Positions 8,994-16,620 of a stretch of DNA of 64,000 nt are shown here, one piece after another; positions within the stretch are counted from its first letter, which is position 1, and each line of letters begins with the position of its first letter. The DNA is from Oscillospiraceae bacterium (GTDB lineage Bacteria > Bacillota > Clostridia > Oscillospirales > CAG-272): the NCBI GenBank assembly GCA_015064685.1, contig SVRT01000002.1:1-64000 (forward strand), in the 5' to 3' direction. The notes under the pieces are model-generated. The model saw only the letters and a program-made list of their open reading frames with translations, was not told where the DNA came from and searched no databases. The position numbers and the translations under genes are program-made.

Positions 8994-9860
8994 GTGTCTT
9001 ACATCAAAATACGAAATCTGAATTTTTCATACAAGGACGACGAGGGAAATCCCGAGAGCGTTCTTCGCGATCTTTCTCTTGATATTAAAAAGGGTGAGTA
9101 CGTTGCGGTGTTAGGTCATAACGGCTCGGGAAAGTCGACCCTTGCCAAGCTTCTCAATCTCGTTATAGACGATTACGATTACTTTGAGGGAAGCATTGAG
9201 ATAGACGGGGTTGAGATCAGCTCCTCCGATATGACCGAGGACGACATTTACGAGCTCAGAAAAAAGGTCGGAATGGTATTCCAGAACCCCGACAACCAGA
9301 TAGTTGCGACGATAGTTGAGGAGGACGTGGCGTTTGGTCCCGAAAATCTCGGACTTCCGAGGGAGGAGATCCGCCGCCGTGTTGACGAGGCGCTTGCGAC
9401 GGTCGGAATGACCGAGTATTCACGGCACGAGCCGCACAGGCTCTCGGGAGGCCAGAAGCAGAGAATAGCAATTGCGGGCATTATCGCGATGCGACCCGAG
9501 TGCATCATTTTCGATGAATCGACCGCAATGCTCGACCCCATGGGAAGACGCGAGGTCGTTGACACGATGGAAAAGCTCAACCGTGAGGAGGGCAAGACCA
9601 TCATTACTATAACGCACTACATGGACGAGGCTGTAAGAGCTGACAGAGTCGTTGTCATCGATGACGGACGGATAATTCTTGACGGAAAGCCCAGCGAGAT
9701 ATTCGCAGAGGCGGACAAGCTACGCGCGTGCGGACTTGATCTTCCGCAATGCTCGGATCTCGTCTTAAGGCTTCGCTCACGCGGAATCAAGATAGACGGT
9801 GAGATCAATACCCCCGAGGAGTGCGCAGAGGCAATTTACAAGGCATTCAAGAAAAGCTGA
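8994..9860 (+). CDS. ecfA1: Energy-coupling factor transporter ATPase EcfA1
   Basis: One of the two ABC ATPases of a group II ECF vitamin/metal importer. The 288 residues show Walker A GHNGSGKST at 41-49, Q-loop VFQNPDNQ (typical of ECF ATPases), signature RLSGGQKQR, Walker B IIFDEST and the H-loop in TITHYMDEA. Walker B reads DEST instead of the usual DEPT, a change seen in EcfA1 proteins. The start is a GTG at 8994 with GGAGG eight bases before it. It forms an operon with ecfA2 and ecfT; no substrate-binding S component is nearby, so the module is probably shared among distant S components. Confidence 0.95.
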   Translation: MSYIKIRNLNFSYKDDEGNPESVLRDLSLDIKKGEYVAVLGHNGSGKSTLAKLLNLVIDDYDYFEGSIEIDGVEISSSDMTEDDIYELRKKVGMVFQNPDNQIVATIVEEDVAFGPENLGLPREEIRRRVDEALATVGMTEYSRHEPHRLSGGQKQRIAIAGIIAMRPECIIFDESTAMLDPMGRREVVDTMEKLNREEGKTIITITHYMDEAVRADRVVVIDDGRIILDGKPSEIFAEADKLRACGLDLPQCSDLVLRLRSRGIKIDGEINTPEECAEAIYKAFKKS

Positions 9861-9893
9861 TTTGTGATTTATCAGGCAAATAAAGAGGAAAAA

Positions 9894-10751
9894 ATGGCAA
9901 AGATCACTGTTGATAACGTGTCGTACGTTTACAGTGCCGGAACTCCCTTTGAGGTGAGGGCGCTCGATGGCGTATGCATTGAGATAAAAGAGAATACTGT
10001 GACGGGTATCATCGGTCACACGGGCTCGGGTAAGTCGACGCTAGTGCAGATGTTCAACGGTCTTGTCAAGCCCTCGTCTGGAAGAATACTTCTTGACGGC
10101 GAGGACATCTGGGCAAAGCCGAAGGAGATCGGTAAGGTGAGATACCGTGTGGGCCTCGTCATGCAATATCCCGAGTATCAGCTCTTTGAGGATACTGTCT
10201 GGGAGGACATCGCTTACGGACCTAAGAATATGGGACTTGACGGCGATGAGATAAAAAAGAGGGTCAGTGAGGCGGCTGAGCTTGTCGGACTTGAGAAGGA
10301 CGCGCTTGAAAAATCGCCGTTTGACCTTTCGGGCGGTCAGAAAAGACGCGCGGCAATCGCCGGAATTATGGCGATGCGCCCCGAGGTTCTCGTTCTGGAC
10401 GAGCCGAGCGCGGGACTTGATCCTGCGGGAAGAAATTCAATATTTGACGGCATTAAGAGATATGCTGCGGCAACGGGCGCGGCTGTCATTATCGTCAGCC
10501 ACTCTATGGACGATATGGCAAAATATTGCTCCGAGCTTGTTGTGCTTTCTCACTCCAAGGTCGCTATGACCGGAAGCTGCAGAGAGGTCTTTTCAAAGTG
10601 TGAGGAGCTTGAGAGTATCGGTCTCGGCGTTCCTCAGATGACGCGTCTCGTTATGCTTCTGCGTGAGAAGGGCATTGACGTCCCCACCGATATTTATACC
10701 GTGGATGAGGCAGAGGCGACTCTTGCGCGTATGCTGGGAGGTGCTTTATGA
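9894..10751 (+). CDS. ecfA2: Energy-coupling factor transporter ATPase EcfA2
   Basis: Second ATPase of the ECF transporter, pairing with EcfA1. With the ATG at 9894 (AGAGGA site before it) the protein has 285 residues; an upstream in-frame GTG at 9864 lacks a ribosome site. Walker A GHTGSGKST is at 41-49, followed by Q-loop MQYPEYQLFE, signature DLSGGQKRR, Walker B VLDEPSAGLDP and VSHSMDD. QYPEYQLF is the usual EcfA2 form of the Q-loop. Its stop overlaps the ecfT start by four bases, indicating coupled translation. Confidence 0.95.
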   Translation: MAKITVDNVSYVYSAGTPFEVRALDGVCIEIKENTVTGIIGHTGSGKSTLVQMFNGLVKPSSGRILLDGEDIWAKPKEIGKVRYRVGLVMQYPEYQLFEDTVWEDIAYGPKNMGLDGDEIKKRVSEAAELVGLEKDALEKSPFDLSGGQKRRAAIAGIMAMRPEVLVLDEPSAGLDPAGRNSIFDGIKRYAAATGAAVIIVSHSMDDMAKYCSELVVLSHSKVAMTGSCREVFSKCEELESIGLGVPQMTRLVMLLREKGIDVPTDIYTVDEAEATLARMLGGAL

Positions 10752-11572
10752 ATAATATAGCACTCGGTCAGTTTTATCCCTCGAGCTCGGTCATGCACAG
10801 GCTTGACCCGAGAATGAAGATCATTATTGCTATCGCGTACATCGTTGCCAGCTTTTTGTGCAAGAACGTGATAAGCTTCGCGCTTTTACTTGTCTCCGCT
10901 TTTGCTCTTATTCTGCTGAGCAGGATACCTGTAAAGATCGTTTTGAGATCAATAAAGGCGATAATCTTCATTATGATATTTACCGCGGTCCTCAACGTCT
11001 TCTGGACCAAGGGAGATGCAGAAGAGCTTTTGGTCTCCTGGAAATTCATTCAGATATACATGTCGGGAATATACAATGCAGTATTTATTGCGGTAAGAAT
11101 AATCGCGATGATCATCGGTACGAGTATTTTCCTGACATATACGACGACCCCCATTCAGCTGACGGACGCTATTGAACAGCTGTTGGCACCCCTGAAGCTT
11201 TTGAAGGTTCCCGTACATGAGTTTGCGATGATGATGACTATTGCGCTCAGATTCATTCCCACGATCGTTGAGGAGACCGAGAAGATCATGGCGGCACAGA
11301 AGGCAAGAGGCGCGGATTTTACGAACGGCTCGCTTGCAAAGAGAGCAAAAGCACTTATTCCCGTGCTTATTCCCTTGTTCATCTCCGCGTTCAGACGCGC
11401 GGGTGAGCTTGCGACGGCTATGACCTGCCGCTGCTACAGAGGAGGCAAGGGAAGGACAAAGCTTAACGTTTTGCGATTTACTTACCGTGATTTTATAGCT
11501 CTTGTATTCATCGCGGCGTTTATTGCCGGTATAGTGCTTCTCAACATCTACGCGCCCGGTTATTCGATGTGA
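10748..11572 (+). CDS. ecfT: Energy-coupling factor transporter transmembrane protein EcfT
   Basis: The membrane scaffold that links the two ATPases to exchangeable S components. The 274 residues start with LGQFYPSSSVMHRLDPRMK, the family's N-terminal signature, followed by several hydrophobic helices. The two coupling-helix motifs are visible as AQKARGADF (about 179-187) and MTCRCYRGGKGRTKL (about 224-238), which carry the Ala-Arg-Gly and related arginines that touch the ATPases. The ATG overlaps the end of ecfA2 (ATGA). Confidence 0.94.
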   Translation: MNNIALGQFYPSSSVMHRLDPRMKIIIAIAYIVASFLCKNVISFALLLVSAFALILLSRIPVKIVLRSIKAIIFIMIFTAVLNVFWTKGDAEELLVSWKFIQIYMSGIYNAVFIAVRIIAMIIGTSIFLTYTTTPIQLTDAIEQLLAPLKLLKVPVHEFAMMMTIALRFIPTIVEETEKIMAAQKARGADFTNGSLAKRAKALIPVLIPLFISAFRRAGELATAMTCRCYRGGKGRTKLNVLRFTYRDFIALVFIAAFIAGIVLLNIYAPGYSM

Positions 11573-11582
11573 GGATGACGGT

Positions 11583-12341
11583 ATGAAGCTTTTATTGAGA
11601 ATTTCGTATCTTGGTACTGACTTTTGCGGTTACCAGATACAGAAGGATAAAAGGACGGTTCAGGGCGAGCTTAACCGAGCGACGAAGAGCCTTTTCGGTC
11701 GAGATTGCGATATCACGGGCTGCAGCCGAACCGACAGCGGTGTTCACGCGCGCGATTTCTGCGTAACGGTGACTAACAAGGGCGAGGATCATCTTGACAC
11801 CGAGATCAACGTGTGCAAGATCCCCCGCGCTCTCTGCGCTCATCTTCCGGAGGATATTTCGGTTAAGAGCGCTGAGTGGGTAGATTCCTCCTTTCATCCG
11901 AGGTATGACGTGAGATATAAGGAGTATATTTACAGAATAAACGTCTGCTCGGTGAGAGATCCGTTCGAGGAGGGGCGGTCGCTTTTCCTTCCGTATACGC
12001 TTAGCGATGAGGACGTATTTAAAATGGATCGCGCTGCGGCGAATTTCGTTGGAAAACACGATTTTTCTGCGTTTATGGCCTCGGGCTCTACGGTCGAATC
12101 AACCGTAAGAGAGGTCGTGTATGCCTCGGTTAGCCGAGAGGGAGATATTATTACCTTCCGCGTGGCTGCAGACGGGTTTTTATACAATATGGTAAGGATA
12201 ATGGCGGGAACGCTTATATCCGTTGCTCAGGGGAAGATCGATCCCGAGGATATCGGGGACATTATTGCCTCGGGCTGCCGTGAGCGCGCGGGAATGACCG
12301 CGGCTGCGCACGGACTTTATCTTAACAAGGTAGTTTATTGA
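11583..12341 (+). CDS. truA: tRNA pseudouridine(38-40) synthase TruA
   Basis: TruA isomerises uridines 38-40 of the tRNA anticodon stem-loop. The 252 residues begin LLLRISYLGTDFCGYQIQ and hold the catalytic Asp51 in CSRTDSGVHA. Also visible are FHPRYDVRYKEYIYRI and FLYNMVRIMAGTL, all standard. It lies ten bases after ecfT, a gene order (ecfA-ecfA-ecfT-truA) that is common in Firmicutes. Two stacked Cys (C15, C49) are unremarkable. Confidence 0.96.
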   Translation: MKLLLRISYLGTDFCGYQIQKDKRTVQGELNRATKSLFGRDCDITGCSRTDSGVHARDFCVTVTNKGEDHLDTEINVCKIPRALCAHLPEDISVKSAEWVDSSFHPRYDVRYKEYIYRINVCSVRDPFEEGRSLFLPYTLSDEDVFKMDRAAANFVGKHDFSAFMASGSTVESTVREVVYASVSREGDIITFRVAADGFLYNMVRIMAGTLISVAQGKIDPEDIGDIIASGCRERAGMTAAAHGLYLNKVVY

Positions 12342-12373
12342 TATTTTTATTCGTGGAGAAAGGAGGAGAGCAG

Positions 12374-13672
12374 ATGTCTCGCAAGGGCAAAAATTCCGAC
12401 GTTTCGTTTCTTGGCAGAGTGCTGATATTTTTCAGACCGCTATGGACAAAAATAAAAAAGAAAAGAATATTCCACACGGCGATCGAGAAGCAGAAAACAC
12501 TGGCGCTCTACACGGGGACGGATAGCGTTGAGGAATCAAAGCTTTCGTACGGCTTCGGTGTTGCGAGGATCATTTGCATCATTTTGCTCGTCCTTCTTCT
12601 TTTGATCACGGTTTTGTTTGGAGGCAGCAGAATCTCTTATGAGAAGATGTATTATATGTTCAAGGACATAAGCTACATCAGGAGCTTTGGTGAGTCGACA
12701 CCCTCGTCTCTCAGCTATGCAGGACCTATTCAAAATCAGGTCTTCTCGTCATTTAAGGGCGGTCTTGCGGTTGCGAGCGACAGTGAGATCAAGACCTTTA
12801 CCTCAACGGGAAGAGTTACGATGTCGATAGGCTCGGAATTTACAAATCCTAAGCTATCAAGCTCGAACGGATATCTTCTCGTATACGATCAGGGAAGCAA
12901 CAGCTATGCCATATATAACTCATTTATCTGTGTTCACTCTGAGAAGCTTGAGTTTCCGATAAGCTTTGCCTGTATGGCTGAAAACGGTAGCTTTCTCGTC
13001 GTTACGGGAGCACAGAGATATGATTCGATGGTGAAGGTTTATAACTCTGATTTTGAGCTTGTGAGTGAGTACAGCAAGAACGACAGAGTAATTTCTGCCT
13101 CGCTTTCTTCGGATGGTCGATATGCCGCGGTGCTTTCAATTGCTGTGCAGCAGGGTGAGAGTGTCGTGTCTCTCAACGTTATTGACTGTAAGAAAAATGA
13201 GGTCGTTTCAAAAACGGTCTGGGGCGGCTCGATGCCGTACAGATGTGATTTTCTTACAGACGACCGCATCGCGGTCATTCTTGATGACAGGGTCTCCGTT
13301 ATTGATCGAGACGGTAGAACGAAAGGAGACTATATCTTTCCTTCTTCACTTGAACGGATAGATGTCTCCAATGAAAAATTTGCTTTACTCTTTGCAGAAA
13401 GTGATCTTTTGAATAAAAAAACCGTTTCTGTTTTTGATAAAGAGGGACGGTTGACCTTTAGTGATACGACTCAGGGTAACGTTCGAGATATGAAGCTTGG
13501 CGAGGACTCAGTTTATCTTTTGCAAAGCGGAAGAGTTACAAGAATAAGTACTTTGACCGGAAGCGAGAGCTCATGCTCGGTGGAAAGTGATGCCAGAGCC
13601 TTAGTCGTGTTTTTTGGTGAAGCTGTGGTTGTATGTACTCAAAGTGCCGCAAGATACATATCATTTGATTGA
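12374..13672 (+). CDS. DUF5711 family membrane-anchored beta-propeller-like protein
   Basis: A 432-residue protein of unknown role. I place the start at ATG 12374 because AAAGGAGGAG lies just before it; an in-frame earlier start would overlap truA. A basic cytoplasmic stretch of about 60 residues is followed by one membrane helix (about 66-86, IICIILLVLLLLITVLF). The rest is an outer domain made of strand repeats such as ADGRYAAV-like units (SSDGRYAAVLSI, DRDGRTKGDYIF, DKEGRLTFSD), consistent with a WD-like propeller. I recall this family as DUF5711, found next to truA and CvpA genes in Clostridia. Confidence 0.72.
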   Translation: MSRKGKNSDVSFLGRVLIFFRPLWTKIKKKRIFHTAIEKQKTLALYTGTDSVEESKLSYGFGVARIICIILLVLLLLITVLFGGSRISYEKMYYMFKDISYIRSFGESTPSSLSYAGPIQNQVFSSFKGGLAVASDSEIKTFTSTGRVTMSIGSEFTNPKLSSSNGYLLVYDQGSNSYAIYNSFICVHSEKLEFPISFACMAENGSFLVVTGAQRYDSMVKVYNSDFELVSEYSKNDRVISASLSSDGRYAAVLSIAVQQGESVVSLNVIDCKKNEVVSKTVWGGSMPYRCDFLTDDRIAVILDDRVSVIDRDGRTKGDYIFPSSLERIDVSNEKFALLFAESDLLNKKTVSVFDKEGRLTFSDTTQGNVRDMKLGEDSVYLLQSGRVTRISTLTGSESSCSVESDARALVVFFGEAVVVCTQSAARYISFD

Positions 13673-13702
13673 TACTCTATTTTTAAAAAAAGGCGGTTTG
13701 AT

Positions 13703-14212
13703 ATGGCGATATTGTTTGACATACTTTTACTTGGACTGTTTTTATTTATCACTATAAGGCATTGGAGACTCGGGTTTGTTTGTTCGGTATTGAGCGCAGG
13801 AAAGCTTTTGTTCTCACTGATCGTTTCTGCACTCCTGTGTAAGCCGGTGGCGATTCTTATTTCTGATGCGGCTGACGGCACGTCTGTTTTATCAAGTGGA
13901 GTTGCTTCGGGTATCATTGCGTTTGTATTACTTTTTGCTGTTTCATTTGTTTGCGCCAGCCTGATAATCAGGTTGATCAGCAACGTTAAAATTCCATTGG
14001 TAACAAACGTTGACAAGCTGATCGGACTTGCAGTGGGACTTGTTTTGGGAACTCTTACTGTTGCTGCGCTTGCAACGGTGACGTATTCAGTGCTTGAAAT
14101 AATTACGCTTGTTTCCCCTGACTCCACTGCTTTGGATGTTTATTATGATTCGTACGTGTTCAGATTCGTGTACGATATCGGTATTTTTGAATTTATCAGA
14201 AATCTAATCTGA
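13703..14212 (+). CDS. CvpA-like membrane protein
   Basis: A 169-residue protein with four hydrophobic helices (about 5-25, 30-50, 68-92, 103-130). Helix 1 has the CvpA-type start FDILLLGLFLFITIRHWRLGF, with the conserved G(F)-containing turn, and the later KLIGLAVGLVLGTL motif matches the family's second signature. CvpA was named for colicin V production, but its true cellular role in Firmicutes is not established. It lies between the DUF5711 gene and the Clp ATPase gene. Confidence 0.7.
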   Translation: MAILFDILLLGLFLFITIRHWRLGFVCSVLSAGKLLFSLIVSALLCKPVAILISDAADGTSVLSSGVASGIIAFVLLFAVSFVCASLIIRLISNVKIPLVTNVDKLIGLAVGLVLGTLTVAALATVTYSVLEIITLVSPDSTALDVYYDSYVFRFVYDIGIFEFIRNLI

Positions 14213-14231
14213 AGAAAGCGAAAACTCTATT

Positions 14232-16577
14232 ATGGTAATGTGTTCAAATTGCCACAAGCGTGTGGCGGTGATCTTCGTTACGAAGGTCGAAAACGGAGAA
14301 AAGACCTCTCAGGGACTTTGCGTTAAGTGCGCAAAGGATCTTGGTCTTCCTATCGAAAATATGTTGGGGGATATCTATAACAAGATGGGTATTTCTCCCG
14401 AGCAGATGGAAAGCATGGAGAATGAGCTTGCCGATGCTATTAACGAGGGCGAGGATGGCGGAGCACCTGCCATTGATTTTCCCAAGCTTTTCAAAGACAG
14501 CGGTCTTATGGACACGCTCAAAAGCGTAGCTAATAATATGCCTGCTCCCGGCTCTGACGGAGGACCGAATATCGTGCCTGTTCCGAAGAGCAATGGCGAT
14601 AAAAAAGATAAAAAGGAAGCAAATGCAGGGAAGAATCCCCCAAAGCAATATAAATTTTTAACGACGTACTGCAAGAACCTTACACAGAGCGCGAGAGACG
14701 GAAAGCTCGATCGCATCGTAGGTCGTGACAGAGAAACCGAAAGAGTTATTCAGACTCTTTGTCGCCGTCAGAAGAATAATCCCTGTCTGATCGGTGAGCC
14801 GGGTGTAGGTAAGACTGCTATTGCAGAGGGTCTTGCTATACGCATAGCGGACGGAAACGTACCGTACAAGCTCAAGGATAAGGAGCTTTTCCTTGTCGAT
14901 CTGACGGCTTTGGTGGCAGGAACACAGTTCCGCGGTCAGTTTGAGTCGCGTATTCTCGGTCTGCTCGCAGAGGTCAAGGAGCATGGCAGGGCTATTCTTG
15001 TTATCGACGAGGTTCACAACATTGTCGGAACAGGTGATGCGGAGGGAAGCGTTAACGCGGCTAACATCTTAAAGCCTGCGCTCTCTCGCGGCGAAATCAG
15101 AATAATCGGTGCTACTACCCTTAATGAATACAGAAAATATATTGAAAAGGATTCCGCGCTTGAGCGCCGTTTTCAGCCGGTGACGGTCAATGAGCCTTCT
15201 GTTGCCGAGGCTGCAGAGATGCTTCGCGGCATAAGTCATTATTACGAGGATTTCCACCATATTCGTATACCCGAGGAGATTCTTCGTTCCGCTGTAATAC
15301 TTTCCGAGAGATATATCACCGACAGATATCTGCCGGACAAGGCTATCGACCTTCTTGACGAGGCGGCATCAAAGCTCTCTCTCTCATCGGGTGAGCTTAA
15401 CGAGTCGCTTGAGATAAGAGACAAGCTGCTTGTTCTCAAGTCGAGAAGAGAGGAGCTTGAGGGGATGATAACCTCGGATGACAAGGAAAGTCAGAAAAAG
15501 TATGAGGAGATCGCTAAGGTACAGTCTGAGGAGATGCGCCTTGCTTCACGTCTTGACAAGATTCAGGGCGCGTGCGACGCAATCGTTCTTACCGAGGAAA
15601 ACCTTGCTGACGTTATAGAGCTTTGGACAGGCATTCCTGCGACTAATATCACTGCAAACGAATACGCGAGGATAGATTCACTTGCGGAGAGACTCAAAAA
15701 GAGACTTGTCGGTCAGGACGTGGCGGTTGACGCTGTTGCAAGAGCAATAAAGAGAAACAGAGCGGGAATATCTTACAAGAGAAAGCCTGTTTCGTTCATT
15801 TTTGCCGGACCCACGGGAGTTGGAAAGACCGAGCTTGTAAAGACGCTGGCATCCGATCTTTTTGATTCTCCCGAGACGCTTATCAGACTTGATATGTCCG
15901 AGTTTATGGAGAAGCACTCGGTTTCGCGTATTATCGGATCGCCTCCCGGATACGTTGGATACGACGACGCGGGACAGCTAACCGAGAAGATCCGCCGCCG
16001 TCCCTATTCCGTCGTGCTTTTCGATGAGATAGAGAAGGCGCATCCCGACGTTCTTAATATTCTGCTCCAGATACTTGACGACGGACGCATCACCGATGCG
16101 CACGGAAAGACGGTTAATTTCGAAAACGCGGTAATTGTTATGACGACAAACGCGGGCTCTGAAAAGCGCACCGGTGTCGTTGGATTCTCAAGCGACATCG
16201 CAAAGAGCGATGCCGAGAGGACCGAGCGTGCCTTGTCCGAGTTTTTACGTCCCGAGTTTATTAACCGTGTTGATGAGATCATCACATTCCGTTCGCTCGA
16301 TAAGGACGATTTCTGCAAGATTGCAGTAATTATGCTCGAGCAGCTCAAGGATGCCGTTTCCGAAAAGGGAATTACGCTATCATATACGGATGAGGCGGTA
16401 AAGCATATTGCAGAGAATTCCTTCTCTGAAAAATACGGTGCGAGAAATATGCACAGGTATATTCAGAAGAACGTTGAGGATAAGCTCGCGGAGCTGCTTA
16501 TTGCCGATTATTCCAGAAGCTATACCCATGCGCTTATCTCGCTTTCTGACGGTGAGATAGCGGTAAACTGTATGTGA
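14232..16577 (+). CDS. clpE: ClpE-type ATP-dependent Clp unfoldase with N-terminal zinc finger
   Basis: A class I Hsp100 unfoldase that feeds substrates to ClpP. The 781 residues open with a C4 zinc finger (C4, C7, C30, C33), as in ClpE and McsA, instead of the ClpC N-domain. An acidic/lysine linker runs at about 60-135. AAA1 has GEPGVGKT at 188-195 and VIDE at 257-260; AAA2 has GPTGVGKT at 526-533, FDE at 597-599 and pore loop GYVGYD at 573-578. A short coiled-coil insert lies at about 395-450. The loop VGF at 650-652 matches the ClpP-docking tripeptide. No CtsR operator was recognised. It is followed 43 bases later by the unusual P-type ATPase homologue. Confidence 0.9.
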   Translation: MVMCSNCHKRVAVIFVTKVENGEKTSQGLCVKCAKDLGLPIENMLGDIYNKMGISPEQMESMENELADAINEGEDGGAPAIDFPKLFKDSGLMDTLKSVANNMPAPGSDGGPNIVPVPKSNGDKKDKKEANAGKNPPKQYKFLTTYCKNLTQSARDGKLDRIVGRDRETERVIQTLCRRQKNNPCLIGEPGVGKTAIAEGLAIRIADGNVPYKLKDKELFLVDLTALVAGTQFRGQFESRILGLLAEVKEHGRAILVIDEVHNIVGTGDAEGSVNAANILKPALSRGEIRIIGATTLNEYRKYIEKDSALERRFQPVTVNEPSVAEAAEMLRGISHYYEDFHHIRIPEEILRSAVILSERYITDRYLPDKAIDLLDEAASKLSLSSGELNESLEIRDKLLVLKSRREELEGMITSDDKESQKKYEEIAKVQSEEMRLASRLDKIQGACDAIVLTEENLADVIELWTGIPATNITANEYARIDSLAERLKKRLVGQDVAVDAVARAIKRNRAGISYKRKPVSFIFAGPTGVGKTELVKTLASDLFDSPETLIRLDMSEFMEKHSVSRIIGSPPGYVGYDDAGQLTEKIRRRPYSVVLFDEIEKAHPDVLNILLQILDDGRITDAHGKTVNFENAVIVMTTNAGSEKRTGVVGFSSDIAKSDAERTERALSEFLRPEFINRVDEIITFRSLDKDDFCKIAVIMLEQLKDAVSEKGITLSYTDEAVKHIAENSFSEKYGARNMHRYIQKNVEDKLAELLIADYSRSYTHALISLSDGEIAVNCM

Positions 16578-16620
16578 CCCCCTGAAGACAATGACAATAA
16601 TATGAGGAAGGATCATAAAA

